Shown one piece after another: positions 8,859 through 18,224 of a stretch of 64,000 nucleotides of DNA. A model generated the notes under the pieces. It saw nothing but the letters and a program-made list of their open reading frames with translations, did no database searches and had not been told where the DNA came from. The DNA comes from Shewanella sp. KX20019 (GTDB lineage Bacteria; Pseudomonadota; Gammaproteobacteria; Enterobacterales; Shewanellaceae): assembly GCF_016757755.1 (NCBI RefSeq), contig NZ_CP068437.1, positions 2,790,001 to 2,854,000 of the forward strand. Reading direction: 5' to 3'. The first letter of the stretch is position 1. Each line of letters starts with the position of its first letter. The position numbers and the translations under genes were made by a program.

Positions 8859-11558
8859 ATGAGCCAACGTACCCTTCATAACCTTTTCAAACCAAAATCA
8901 GTCGCGATTATTGGCGCTTCTAACGACCCGAAACGAGCGGGGAATGTGCTGATGAAAAACCTACTCGCTGGTGGTTTTTCAGGGCCGATAATGCCGGTGA
9001 CGCCAAAATATGAAGCGGTAATGGGGGTGTTGGCTTATCCAAATATCCACGCTCTACCGCTGAAACCAGACTTAGCCATCATCTGTACTGCCGCCAGTCG
9101 AGTACCTGCCATTATTGAAACCTTGGCGCTGTTTGGCTGTAAGGTCGCCATAGTGATGGCCTCCGGTATGGGTGATGAGTTAAACGAAGATGGCATTAGC
9201 CTGCTTTCCCAAATGCAGCAAAATGCCAACCGTTATGGTATGCGGATTTTGGGCCCCAACAGTCTGGGGATGATCATGCCCAACATAGGGCTTAATGCCA
9301 GCTTAGCCCACACCAGTGCACTGCCAGGGAAAATAGCATTTGTGTCTCAATCCGCTGCTATCTGTACCACTGTTTTAGATTGGGCTAATAATAAGGGGAT
9401 TGGCTTTTCATCGTTTATCTCGCTGGGAGATGCCAACGATATCGATTTTGATGAGCTACTGGACTATTTAGGCCGTGACTCGAGAACCAACGCCATTATG
9501 CTGTATATCGATTCGGTTAACGAAAAACGTCTTTTCTTGTCTGCGGCTAGAGCTGCATCCAGAAACAAGCCTATTTTAGTGATTAAATCCGGCCGCAGCG
9601 CTGAAGGTACCAATGCCGCTAAACTGCATACCGGCGGCGTGTCTGGAAACGATGCGGTGTACGAGGCGGCCTTCAGGCGTGCAGGTATGCTACGAGTCAA
9701 TGACTTAATCGAACTCTTTGCTGCGGTAGAGACATTAGCCCATTCTGCACCTTTACAAGGGGAGCGTCTTGGGATCATCAGCAACGGCGGCGGCCCCGCG
9801 GTACTCGCCCTTGATGAATTAATTTTAGGTGGCGGTAAATTGCCACTATTATCTACCGGTATTTATCAAAGATTAAATACCCTATTACCCACAAGTTGGT
9901 CTGGACAAAACCCTGTCGATATCGGTGGTGATTCCGATGCGCAAAGATATGCCCAATCGCTTGAGATAATGATGGATAGCGATAACTTGGATGCCATACT
10001 GATTCTACACTCTCCATCGGCTTTAGGAGACAGTGTACAAATCGCAGAAGCGATAGCCGCTACCATCGCTAAACACCCCAATAAGAATAGAGTCAATATC
10101 TTAACCAACTGGAGCGGTGAAGATTCAGCTTACGCTGCACGCAGATATTTCTCCCAATCCGGGATCCCAACCTACCGTACACCAGAAGGCGCCGTCGGTG
10201 CATTTATGCACATGGTAGAATACCGTCGCAATCAAAAATTACTGCAGGAAGTACCGCTGTCTATTCCTGACAATATTCCGGCTAACACCGCGTTGGCACG
10301 TGAAAAGCTGCAACAGGCATTAAGCCAAGGTAAAACAATTTTAGAAACCCATGAATCCCGCAGCATTCTCAGTGCTTATGGCCTTAAAACAATTGATACT
10401 TGGTTTGCAAGTAGCCCAGAGCAAGCGGTTGCCTTGGCCAAGCAAGCAGGCTATCCCGTGGCGTTAAAGGTGCAGTCGCCCGATATCCACCATAAGTCCG
10501 ACGTACATGGGGTAATGCTCAACCTGACGTCCGATCAAGAAGTTGAACATGCAGCACAAGCCATGATTGATCGAGTAATTTCGCTTAATCCGGACGCCAG
10601 AATTGAGGGGCTAATAGTCCAAAGAATGGCGCTAACAGCTGGAGCACAAGAGATTCGAGTCGCCGTGGCTAATGATCCTGTTTTCGGTCCAGCCATATTG
10701 CTGGGTGAAGGAGGTTCAGAGTGGGAACCCACCAAAGATGCGGCGGTAGCGTTGCCCCCGCTAAACATGACCTTAGCTCGCTATATGGTGATCCAAGCAC
10801 TTAAAACCAAAAAGCTTAAAGATAGGCACCTACCACTTGGTCTAGACATGAACGCCCTCTGTGTATTGCTTACGCAAATTTCGCACTTAATTATCGACTG
10901 CCCAGAAATTGCCTCGTTAGATCTTAACCCTGTTTTATGTGCAGGAGCATCGATCACGCTTTTGGATGTAAATATCCAGCTGCATAAAGAGCCAATCGAC
11001 AACGCTAGTCGTTTAGCGATCTCTCCATATCCTAAAGAGCTTGAGCAACTCGCCAGCCTCAAAAATGGCCAACAAGTAATGTTGAGACCGATTTTACCGG
11101 AGGATGAACCTAAACATTTAGCGTTTGATAATTCACTGTCAGATGAAGATAGATATAAGCGCTATTTTGGTGTTCGTTCAAAAATGACCCATGAAGAGAT
11201 GGCGGTACTCACCCAGATTGATTACGCCCGTGAGATGGCCTTTATTGCGACCAGCAAAGGTGAAGATGGTGAGGATATTACTTTAGGTGCGATTAGAGCT
11301 TCTATCGATCCCGATAACACTGAAGCTGAATTTGCGATGGCAGTTAGAAGTAACCATCAAGGACAAGGGCTGGGTAAATTGCTGCTTGAAAAACTGATCC
11401 GCTATTACAGGAATAACGGTACTGAGGTGTTGACTGGATTTACCCTGTTTGAAAACCGCAATATGGCGAGTCTAGCCAAACATTTAGGCTTTACAGTCAC
11501 CTTTGATATGGAGGAGCGTCTAATTAAAATGCACATGGATTTAAAGCCTAAGCATTAA
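8859..11558 (+). CDS. patZ: PatZ/Pka-type acyl-CoA synthetase (NDP-forming) with GNAT acetyltransferase domain
   Basis: This protein fuses NDP-forming acyl-CoA synthetase domains with a C-terminal GNAT domain. PatZ/Pat proteins acetylate lysines, classically of acetyl-CoA synthetase. The CoA-binding domain covers about residues 10-140 (SVAIIGASNDPKRAG), the ligase domain follows, an ATP-grasp-like part runs about 480-700, and GNAT covers about 735-895 (RSNHQGQGLGKLLL is the acetyl-CoA loop). His257 in LHTGG is at the position where ADP-forming synthetases carry their phosphorylated histidine, so some synthetase activity cannot be excluded. It is a single gene divergent from the MoxR operon. 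Confidence 0.88.
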   Translation: MSQRTLHNLFKPKSVAIIGASNDPKRAGNVLMKNLLAGGFSGPIMPVTPKYEAVMGVLAYPNIHALPLKPDLAIICTAASRVPAIIETLALFGCKVAIVMASGMGDELNEDGISLLSQMQQNANRYGMRILGPNSLGMIMPNIGLNASLAHTSALPGKIAFVSQSAAICTTVLDWANNKGIGFSSFISLGDANDIDFDELLDYLGRDSRTNAIMLYIDSVNEKRLFLSAARAASRNKPILVIKSGRSAEGTNAAKLHTGGVSGNDAVYEAAFRRAGMLRVNDLIELFAAVETLAHSAPLQGERLGIISNGGGPAVLALDELILGGGKLPLLSTGIYQRLNTLLPTSWSGQNPVDIGGDSDAQRYAQSLEIMMDSDNLDAILILHSPSALGDSVQIAEAIAATIAKHPNKNRVNILTNWSGEDSAYAARRYFSQSGIPTYRTPEGAVGAFMHMVEYRRNQKLLQEVPLSIPDNIPANTALAREKLQQALSQGKTILETHESRSILSAYGLKTIDTWFASSPEQAVALAKQAGYPVALKVQSPDIHHKSDVHGVMLNLTSDQEVEHAAQAMIDRVISLNPDARIEGLIVQRMALTAGAQEIRVAVANDPVFGPAILLGEGGSEWEPTKDAAVALPPLNMTLARYMVIQALKTKKLKDRHLPLGLDMNALCVLLTQISHLIIDCPEIASLDLNPVLCAGASITLLDVNIQLHKEPIDNASRLAISPYPKELEQLASLKNGQQVMLRPILPEDEPKHLAFDNSLSDEDRYKRYFGVRSKMTHEEMAVLTQIDYAREMAFIATSKGEDGEDITLGAIRASIDPDNTEAEFAMAVRSNHQGQGLGKLLLEKLIRYYRNNGTEVLTGFTLFENRNMASLAKHLGFTVTFDMEERLIKMHMDLKPKH

Positions 11559-11576
11559 CACTTAACAACATGAACA

Positions 11577-11602
11577 ATTGGGCTGTCACAGTGCAGCCCA
11601 AT
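11577..11602. other. Perfect 9-bp hairpin between convergent genes
   Basis: ATTGGGCTG and CAGCCCAAT are separated by 8 nt in the 55-bp gap between the patZ-like gene and the convergent diguanylate cyclase gene. No T-run follows on either strand, so it is not a typical intrinsic terminator, but it may still help to end or protect transcripts. Confidence 0.5.
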
Positions 11603-11613
11603 CATAGGCGATG

Positions 11614-12657
11614 CTAACTGACTTCAGACTCTGTAATAACACGGTTACGACCCGCAGACTTTGCACGATACAAGGCTTCATCGGCGCGAATGAAATAGCT
11701 GTCTTTACTGTCCTCTAATTTTAGTGATGCACAGCCTACTGAAACGGTAATATTCCCTAATGGCATTTTCTTCTCTTTACCAATGGTGAGATTTCGCTGA
11801 GCTATTTTTTTACGCACATTTTCAGCAACTATTTTAGCTTCGGCAATACCAGTATTAGACAGTAAAATGACGAACTCTTCACCACCATAGCGCGCGACAA
11901 AATCATCGCCTTTAACACTCTGTTTTAGTGCCTGAGCCACATAAGTTAGCACCTTGTCACCGATTAAATGGCCATGTACATCGTTGAATCTTTTGAAATG
12001 GTCAATATCTACAACTAACAAGCTACTTTTAATCTCTTGTTGATTGAAAGTCTCAATATGACTAATCACCTCTTCGTCAAAAGCACGGCGGTTCTTGAGT
12101 GAGGTCAGCTGATCAGTCATAACGACGGAGCGGAGATCTAGCATCTCTTTCTTAAGCGCGCCGACCTCCTGATTGATACTCGTTAGGGACTGATCCATCG
12201 CTATATTGGCATTAATAATACCATCAAGCTCGGTAGCAATATCATCGACAATGTCTTGTAATACCTCTGGAGTTGGATTATTTTTCAGCGTTTTATCAAA
12301 CTTTTGCAGTGAGGTAGAAAACTTTATATTACCCTGACTCATGCCTGCGATCTTAGACAACAGACTATTGATTAGCATCTGCGTCTCTATTTGCACATGC
12401 TCCATCAATTCTGGCGAGTTCTGTTGGATATAAGTGGTAAATAAGCCATCGCACACGTCGGTAGTAAAGCTGACTTCGTTCGCCAACAGGCCGTCGATTG
12501 CCCGCTTCAAATCCAAATTAATACCTAAGTAATATTCATACCATACAGAATAGTTGTTGGGTGTGACTGGGATGTTTAACTCTGACATCTTAGGAACCGC
12601 ATGCCGTAAAATTCGCGCAGAAATCTCTGTCTCTGACAAGTGTTTAGCAATATCCAT
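11614..12657 (-). CDS. Diguanylate cyclase (GGDEF protein)
   Basis: This cytoplasmic protein makes c-di-GMP. The N-terminal 160 residues are helical with no known domain, and a coiled-coil-like stretch (about 150-178) leads into a GGDEF domain from about 180 to the C-terminus. The active-site motif is GGEEF at 258-262. The product-inhibition site five residues upstream reads KGDD instead of RxxD, so feedback inhibition may be weak. No membrane segment is present. It is preceded by a GGGA ribosome binding site and lies downstream of eptA but past a terminator, so it is probably transcribed alone. Confidence 0.9.
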   Translation of the reverse strand: MDIAKHLSETEISARILRHAVPKMSELNIPVTPNNYSVWYEYYLGINLDLKRAIDGLLANEVSFTTDVCDGLFTTYIQQNSPELMEHVQIETQMLINSLLSKIAGMSQGNIKFSTSLQKFDKTLKNNPTPEVLQDIVDDIATELDGIINANIAMDQSLTSINQEVGALKKEMLDLRSVVMTDQLTSLKNRRAFDEEVISHIETFNQQEIKSSLLVVDIDHFKRFNDVHGHLIGDKVLTYVAQALKQSVKGDDFVARYGGEEFVILLSNTGIAEAKIVAENVRKKIAQRNLTIGKEKKMPLGNITVSVGCASLKLEDSKDSYFIRADEALYRAKSAGRNRVITESEVS

Positions 12658-12706
12658 AAAGTTCCCATCCCTCTGTGTAAATCTCTAACTTATCAATACA
12701 ATAAAC

Positions 12707-12738
12707 AAAAAAGAGGATGTTGCCATCCTCTTTTATCA
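12707..12738 (-). terminator. Rho-independent terminator after eptA
   Basis: AAGAGGATG and CATCCTCTT flank a four-base loop and are followed on the minus strand by a T-run. It sits directly downstream of the eptA stop and separates it from the diguanylate cyclase gene. Confidence 0.85.
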
Positions 12739-12760
12739 TTTTTTTAACACTTTTGACTGA

Positions 12761-14389
12761 TTAATTCTGTCGGCAATGTGAAAATATATCTTTATCTTGT
12801 TGATAAACCTCGGAACTAACGTTCATCAAACCTAATAAGCTATCAAAGAGGTTGTCATGGGAATAGCCACCCCGTGCAGCCTCTTTCGCTAAACAAGTAA
12901 GATTTAAGCTATTTTGCTTGGCGAAACTTTTAGAAAACCAACCTAGAAATGGGACTTTGGTTTGTTCTTCAGGCGCAAAGGCGTAAGGCGCGCCATGCAG
13001 GTACATACCACTTTCACCTAACGACTCTCCATGATCGCTAATATAAAGCATCGCAGTATCAAACTTACCACTCTGTTTTTTCAGCTTTTCAACCACTTCT
13101 GACACAATATAATCAGTGTAGAGAATGGTATTATCATAAGTGTTCATCAGCTCTTCATCACTGCAATTCTGGATATCACTGCGCTGACAATCTGGCGTAA
13201 AAAATCGATGTTCTTGTGGATAACGCAAATAGTACGTTGGACCATGAGAGCCAATAACATGCAGCACTAATAGACTATCTTTGCTCTCGATATTGTTAAG
13301 ACGGTTATCGAGTGTATCGAGTAAAATCTGGTCGTAACAGTACTGTCCGTTACAAAGCTCTGAGTCACTACTGCGATCGATAACAATACTGTCAATATTG
13401 TCACAAACGCCTTTACAGCCGCTATCGTTATCCAGCCAATCTAACGCTATTCCACCATGATTAAGCACATCAATAGCACTATCTTGCGCCCTGGCTTGTC
13501 TTGATTCGTAATTTTCTCTATCCATCCGCGAGAACATACAAGGCAGTGACACAGCTGTCGCCGTTCCACATGAACTCGTATCTTTAAAGGCGAACAAACC
13601 TTGGTTTTCGGTGTGCGCATTGGTCGGTTTATCATAGCCGTAGTAAGCAAAGTTCATCTCTCGAGCCGTCTCGCCCACGACTAAGACCACTAGATTAGGT
13701 TTCCCGTTTGCTTTGTCTGTGGTGTTTTTAGCATCGAGCCCAAGCTGCTTATACTCAATCGGCTCTTGTAGATAATTAACATTGATATATTTTACAGTGG
13801 AGCCAACAAAATAAGTTGGAATGATATGACGCTTAATAATGTCATTATTGCGGCCAAAAGAGACATAGTTCTGATAGAAAAAAACAGCGATAACACCAAT
13901 GCCAATCAGCATTACCGCCATAAATGCCAGTTTATGTAACAACTCTTTAGTAAATGGCTTAAACTGGATGTTAGCTTTGTAGATCAGCAAGGCTGGTATC
14001 ACACCCGTAGCAATAAAATTAACGACTGAAGCCCAATTCAGATAGGTTGCCGCTTCGGCAGAGTTAGTTTGAACAGTGTTCTCAATCATGCCGTAATCAA
14101 ACACCACCCCATATTGTAACGCGCCAAAAAACACACTCGACGACATCAGTGTTAACACGATGAAAAAGGGTTTAACTAAATATTTAATCGAAAAAATACT
14201 GAATAAGAAGCTAAGTGCAAAGATCAGAAATAGCGGGATAGTCGCAATAAAAACAAGATTCACATCAGCTTGCTTATCTACGCCCTGTTTTACTATTTGG
14301 AAAAAAGGAATATTTAGAACACAAACATAATAAAGTGCCAGTATGACAGTGAACTGAATACTACTAAGGCTTTTTATACGCGATAACAC
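12761..14389 (-). CDS. eptA: Lipid A phosphoethanolamine transferase, EptA/MCR family
   Basis: This inner-membrane enzyme transfers phosphoethanolamine to lipid A, which lowers the negative charge of the outer membrane. Five N-terminal membrane helices (about residues 12-175) precede a periplasmic sulfatase-fold domain. The catalytic threonine is expected at Thr278 in the CGTATAVSLPC loop (Cys274/Cys284 disulfide), with metal ligands Glu240 in VVGET and the YISDHGESLGE segment. The length of 542 aa is typical. The start is GTG. Shewanella chromosomes carry related genes, so this is probably an intrinsic gene. No regulator is adjacent. Close relatives of this family give polymyxin resistance; that effect here is only inferred. 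Confidence 0.9.
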   Translation of the reverse strand: MLSRIKSLSSIQFTVILALYYVCVLNIPFFQIVKQGVDKQADVNLVFIATIPLFLIFALSFLFSIFSIKYLVKPFFIVLTLMSSSVFFGALQYGVVFDYGMIENTVQTNSAEAATYLNWASVVNFIATGVIPALLIYKANIQFKPFTKELLHKLAFMAVMLIGIGVIAVFFYQNYVSFGRNNDIIKRHIIPTYFVGSTVKYINVNYLQEPIEYKQLGLDAKNTTDKANGKPNLVVLVVGETAREMNFAYYGYDKPTNAHTENQGLFAFKDTSSCGTATAVSLPCMFSRMDRENYESRQARAQDSAIDVLNHGGIALDWLDNDSGCKGVCDNIDSIVIDRSSDSELCNGQYCYDQILLDTLDNRLNNIESKDSLLVLHVIGSHGPTYYLRYPQEHRFFTPDCQRSDIQNCSDEELMNTYDNTILYTDYIVSEVVEKLKKQSGKFDTAMLYISDHGESLGESGMYLHGAPYAFAPEEQTKVPFLGWFSKSFAKQNSLNLTCLAKEAARGGYSHDNLFDSLLGLMNVSSEVYQQDKDIFSHCRQN

Positions 14390-14838
14390 AATATGGCACT
14401 CTCTTATTATTTTGGATTGATAAACTAAACGTGCAGAGCCAACTTCGACTTAATCGGTGAGGTTATAATTAACACTCATGGCTACACTCTACTGTAACTA
14501 AGTTTGCGAATACGTTACAGGCTCGACACATATTAACATTTGTTTTTTGCGGGATGAATACTTCAGCCATTTGTTTTGGAAAAAATCTACTTGCCATCAT
14601 CAAACACAATAAACGTAACAGTATTTGAAGAGAATTCTGCGTACGAAGTTATAGGCAACGAAACAACCCATTAGTTCATCGGGTTTTACAGGAGGGTAAA
14701 AATAGCGAGTAAAAAATTGGAGTAAAGTGGCAGTGGCCCTAGAGGGTCGATTAAAATTTGGTTAGGCACACTAAATAGGATTGATAGCCTGAGCAGAAAC
14801 TCTGGTTTGGATATAAAGTTTTGGAATGTCTATCCCTA
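14390..14838. other. 449-bp gap, no gene seen
   Basis: This lies between the start of eptA and the end of the MarR gene, both on the minus strand. It should contain the eptA promoter in its left part. I see no RNA gene, no convincing small ORF and no strong terminator for the dmeF-marR unit. Confidence 0.5.
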
Positions 14839-15258
14839 CTAGAACTCTTTATTAATACGATTAAAAAAGTCTAACATCTGCGCGCGTTCCGCCTCAGAAA
14901 ACTGTACCGTCAGATCTGCAGTTAGTTGCATGTGTAGTTTGTCGTGCTCTTCAAACATCACTTGTCCTGATTCGGTTAATTCTACCAATATTGAACGCCG
15001 GTCAGTTTCATGTGCACGACGCAGCACGAGTCCTGCTTTGACCATTTTATCGATTTGTACAGTTAGCGTACCGGTAGTGACCCCTATTTTTTCCGCGAGT
15101 TCTTTCATTCGCATAGGGCCATTTAGCCCCAGTATTTCAACAGTATGAACTTGGGGCAAACTAAAGCCATTATCTTTGACTACGGCCATTTCCCAAGACG
15201 ATAATTTCTCATAAAATTCGATAATGGCATGATTTAAATGATCGTCTTGGTTTTTCAT
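14839..15258 (-). CDS. MarR-family transcriptional regulator
   Basis: This is a small winged-helix DNA-binding protein of normal MarR length (139 aa). The helix-turn-helix region is about residues 50-75 (MRMKELAEKIGVTTGTLTVQ) and the wing is TDRRSILVELTESG. It lies 28 bp after dmeF in the same direction, so it probably controls that efflux gene and itself. The ligand could be a metal or a small molecule; nothing in the sequence decides this. A candidate operator for the unit is at 16328-16345. Confidence 0.88.
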   Translation of the reverse strand: MKNQDDHLNHAIIEFYEKLSSWEMAVVKDNGFSLPQVHTVEILGLNGPMRMKELAEKIGVTTGTLTVQIDKMVKAGLVLRRAHETDRRSILVELTESGQVMFEEHDKLHMQLTADLTVQFSEAERAQMLDFFNRINKEF

Positions 15259-15286
15259 TAATTAATATTCCTTAGCGGTTTCAGGC

Positions 15287-16258
15287 TTATTGTGCCTGAC
15301 TGGCCATGTGCACTTCAACGGTTACATGACTTAATGTCTTAATTTGTGCCAATTTACCTTTGAAATGGTCACTGTTTGCACCACTTTCGCTAACAACAAT
15401 TAAACTTGCAGCATAATGGTCAGCACTAACTTTCCAGACATGCAGATCAACCAAACAATCACCCTCTTGTTCGATAAGCTGTTTAATTTCAGTTAACTGT
15501 TTCTGCTTCATACTGGCATCGAGTAAAATCGGCGCTGTTTGCTTCATTAGTCCCCATGCCCAGCGTGAAATGATCACAGCACCCACGATGCCCATTAATG
15601 GGTCAAGCCAGTTCAGGCCGACATACTTACCCATTAACAGCGCGCCAATAGCCAATAATGAAGTCAGTGCATCCGCCAGTACATGAAAATATGCCGCTTT
15701 AAGGTTATGATCTTCATGACCGTGGGAATGGCTATGGTGATGTGAGTGTTCATGACTATTCTCATGAGCGTGGCTATGTCCGTGATCATGACTGTGATGA
15801 TCCTTGAGCAAGAAGACACTAACGACGTTAACGATGAGGCCAATAACCGCAACCATTATCGCTTGGTCGAAATGAATGTCTTGTGGATTAAAGATCCGAA
15901 CCCCTGACTCCACCAACATGACTAACGCCACTAATCCTAGCGCGACAGCACTGGTAAAACCGCCCAAAACGCTGACTTTACCCGTTCCATATGAATAGGT
16001 TGGAGAGTTGGCATGCTTACGGGCATAACGGTATGCAAACAGCGTAATTAAAAAAGCTGCTGCATGTGTTCCCATATGCCAACCATCTGCGAGTAACGCC
16101 ATTGACCCGTATATGGTGCCGGCAATAATTTCAGCAAACATTGTCACTACCGTCAACAACAACACAATAGCAGTATTACGTTCACCACTATTATTGTGAG
16201 CAGCAAAGTTATGCTGGTGCGCCCATTGTTGGCGTAATTTTTCTACGTTTTCCATCAT
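15287..16258 (-). CDS. dmeF: Cation diffusion facilitator, DmeF-type Co/Ni/Zn efflux
   Basis: This inner-membrane proton antiporter exports divalent metal. Six membrane helices are visible. Metal-site residues occur in helix II (LLADGWHMGTHA) and helix V (FHVLADALTS). A long histidine-rich cytoplasmic loop (HSHDHGHSHAHE and onwards) lies between helices IV and V, as in DmeF and other CDF pumps. A C-terminal cytoplasmic domain follows. The longest frame begins at a TTG (16276); ATG 16258 is preferred because AAAGG lies 7 nt upstream. The ATG at 16255 is equally possible. It forms a unit with the MarR gene. The metal specificity is inferred, not shown. Confidence 0.87.
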   Translation of the reverse strand: MMENVEKLRQQWAHQHNFAAHNNSGERNTAIVLLLTVVTMFAEIIAGTIYGSMALLADGWHMGTHAAAFLITLFAYRYARKHANSPTYSYGTGKVSVLGGFTSAVALGLVALVMLVESGVRIFNPQDIHFDQAIMVAVIGLIVNVVSVFLLKDHHSHDHGHSHAHENSHEHSHHHSHSHGHEDHNLKAAYFHVLADALTSLLAIGALLMGKYVGLNWLDPLMGIVGAVIISRWAWGLMKQTAPILLDASMKQKQLTEIKQLIEQEGDCLVDLHVWKVSADHYAASLIVVSESGANSDHFKGKLAQIKTLSHVTVEVHMASQAQ

Positions 16259-16327
16259 TCCCATACCTTTATGCAACGTTCGTTGTCTTCTAATGAGTTA
16301 TTTTTAGTCATTCATTACAGGTGTTGT

Positions 16328-16345
16328 ATACAAACAGATTTGTAT
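16328..16345. promoter_or_regulatory. Candidate operator of the dmeF-marR unit
   Basis: ATACAAA and TTTGTAT form a perfect inverted repeat with a 4-nt spacer (CAGA), about 70 bp upstream of the dmeF start. A second palindrome, TTGTATACAA (16324-16333), overlaps it. MarR regulators typically bind 16-20 bp palindromes of this form near their own promoters. Assignment to the adjacent MarR protein is an inference from position. Confidence 0.5.
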
Positions 16346-16885
16346 TCGCCGATCTTGCTAAAATTCATGACAATCTTTAATTTCTTAGACTTATTATGTT
16401 TGATACACGACTATTTTGAAATTAACAATATTTGACTTTCATATATCTTGATAATCAAACTATAATCGTTTATTTGCTATATGCAAACAACTGGAAAACA
16501 GAGAGCATGTGATCTAGCTCCAAAAGACTTAGAAGCCGTTGTTCTTAACAGCCTAGTTTTTGTTCGGCTCTTTACCGTAAAGGATAATGACTCTAGTGTG
16601 ATATTAGAGAAATTAAGCTGGACTGGTTAAGTGATAAACTCATGCCGCATTAATATATAGTCGCAGAGGTGAATTGAAGTGGATTTACCATTGTTTAGAC
16701 AGTTAGCACCAAGGGAGCTAATATAAATTTTGACTAGCCCTCGTGTACTCCATTGTTTTTACGTTGATATCTTAAGGTTTTGTCTATTTTAAAATTAATT
16801 AGGATACCTTTAACCCTTTTAGGTTTTAATACCGTTTATAGAGACATATCAAACAAGCACACCTTATATTTATTTTGGAGATATT
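16346..16885. other. Intergenic stretch upstream of ecotin, no gene accepted
   Basis: This AT-rich stretch should hold the dmeF and ecotin promoters. A 49-codon open frame at 16481-16630 has no ribosome binding site and no recognisable sequence, so I do not call it. Nothing else is evident. Confidence 0.45.
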
Positions 16886-17467
16886 ATGATTTTTAACTCA
16901 CTTACAAATAAAAAAGCATGTTCTTTTACGCTGGCTTCAGGTCTTCTATTTACTATTTGTGCTTTTTCAGCCAATGCGACTTCACCTCAGCACCCAGACG
17001 GAACCAATCAACAGATGGTAAACGCGCAACATTTCTCAGCCACTGATTACGTATCACAAGAAAGCTCAAAAATGTTTCCGGCACCAAAAGAGGGCCAGAT
17101 TCAACATATATTGACACTGGATAAACTAGAAAACGAAAGTGACTACATGCTTGAGATCCAAATCGGCCAAACCAAAATGGTCGATTGCAATAAGCATGGT
17201 CTTTCAGGAGAGGTTATTCAAAAAACGGTACAGGGCTGGGGTTATAGCTATTATGAAGTAGAGAGCATATCTGCAGGTCCGAGCACAATGATGGCTTGTT
17301 TTGATCAAGCATTAACAGAGAAGTTCCTCGCTATTACAACGGATTTGAAGGTTCGCTATGACAGTAGATTACCTAAGGTGATATACCTGCCAGAAAATAG
17401 CCAAGTACGTTATAGGATCTGGAAAGTTGAATCAGCTTATTCTTATTCAGGTGATACTGCAAAGTAA
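16886..17467 (+). CDS. eco: Ecotin, periplasmic serine protease inhibitor
   Basis: Ecotin dimers inhibit trypsin-fold serine proteases in the periplasm and can protect bacteria from host or predator proteases. A signal peptide ends after SANA (residue 31). The family core is clear: IGQTKMVDCN, GWGYSYY, STMMAC, RYDSRLP and VRYRIWK. Cys101 and Cys138 should form the conserved disulfide, and Met135/Met136 in STMMAC are the P1/P1' reactive-site residues, as in E. coli ecotin. The mature region has an N-terminal extension of about 30 residues. GGAG precedes the ATG, and a terminator follows directly, so it is a single-gene unit. Confidence 0.92.
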   Translation: MIFNSLTNKKACSFTLASGLLFTICAFSANATSPQHPDGTNQQMVNAQHFSATDYVSQESSKMFPAPKEGQIQHILTLDKLENESDYMLEIQIGQTKMVDCNKHGLSGEVIQKTVQGWGYSYYEVESISAGPSTMMACFDQALTEKFLAITTDLKVRYDSRLPKVIYLPENSQVRYRIWKVESAYSYSGDTAK

Positions 17468-17483
17468 CATAAAGCACATAAAC

Positions 17484-17510
17484 AAAAAGCTACCCTAAGG
17501 TAGCTTTTTT
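17484..17510. terminator. Bidirectional terminator between ecotin and eda
   Basis: AAAAAGCTACC, loop CTAA, and GGTAGCTTTTTT form a stem with A-rich and T-rich flanks, so it can end transcripts from both sides. It follows the ecotin stop by 16 bp and also serves the convergent zwf-pgl-edd-eda operon. Confidence 0.85.
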
Positions 17511-17520
17511 GCATTATATC

Positions 17521-17555
17521 TTAGTGTTAGCTTACCTAAGGCAAGCTAACACTAA
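17521..17555. other. Strong inverted repeat just downstream of eda
   Basis: TTAGTGTTAGCTT and its exact reverse complement (13 bp) are separated by 9 nt that extend the stem by two more pairs after one mismatch. It begins 7 bp after the eda stop. There is no T-run directly after it, so it may be a 3' stabilising hairpin for the eda transcript ahead of the terminator at 17484-17510. Confidence 0.6.
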
Positions 17556-17561
17556 TGACAA

Positions 17562-18203
17562 TTAAAGAGCACTAATGGCTTCTTTACATAAAGCAGTAAT
17601 TCTGTCCCAATCGCCCTGCTCCATCGCATCAGTCGGTGCTATCCAGCTACCACCAATACAATCAACATTTTTAAGCGCCAAATAGTCTTTATAACTACTT
17701 GGTGTGATGCCACCGGTTGGGCAAAAACGAATATCCGCTAATGGGCCCGAAAAGGCTTTAAGTGCATTAACACCACCTGACGCTTCTGCAGGGAAAAACT
17801 TAAAGTTTTTATATCCAAGCGCCATGCCTTCCATTACTTCAGAGATACTTGCCACACCCGGTATTAGTGGTGTAGTGCCAGCCATTGCGGCCTTTAGTAG
17901 ATCCGTTGTTGCACCAGGCGTTATAACAAATTGAGCTCCGGCATTAACAGCTTGTGCGAGCTGCGCTTCATTTAGAATAGTACCGGCTCCAACAAGTGCT
18001 TCTGGCACTTCTTTTGCTATTTTACTTATGGCTTCTAACGCGCAGTCAGTACGTAAAGTCACCTCTAAAACACTAATACCACCAGCAACAAGTGCTCTAG
18101 CTAATGGCACTGCATGTTCAATCTTATTGATCACCATGACAGGAACAATAGGGCTGCGAGCAAAAATATCTTGTGGTTGAATTAACCAGTTATTCTCAAG
18201 CAT
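17562..18203 (-). CDS. eda: KHG/KDPG aldolase
   Basis: This cytoplasmic class I aldolase splits 2-keto-3-deoxy-6-phosphogluconate into pyruvate and glyceraldehyde 3-phosphate, the last step of the Entner-Doudoroff pathway. The Schiff-base lysine is Lys135 in FKFFPAE and the catalytic glutamate is Glu47 in VLEVTLR. The length (213 aa) is normal. It follows edd by 21 bp and is the last gene of zwf-pgl-edd-eda, whose promoter carries a HexR-like site. Confidence 0.96.
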   Translation of the reverse strand: MLENNWLIQPQDIFARSPIVPVMVINKIEHAVPLARALVAGGISVLEVTLRTDCALEAISKIAKEVPEALVGAGTILNEAQLAQAVNAGAQFVITPGATTDLLKAAMAGTTPLIPGVASISEVMEGMALGYKNFKFFPAEASGGVNALKAFSGPLADIRFCPTGGITPSSYKDYLALKNVDCIGGSWIAPTDAMEQGDWDRITALCKEAISAL

Positions 18204-18224
18204 TGCGTTACTCTTCCTTAGTCT

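Noticed and set aside
12761..14389. Acquired mcr-type resistance gene
   Set aside because: No insertion sequence, plasmid gene or composition change surrounds it. It looks like a native eptA.
16481..16630. 49-codon open frame upstream of ecotin
   Set aside because: It has no ribosome binding site, no recognisable sequence and lies in a promoter region.
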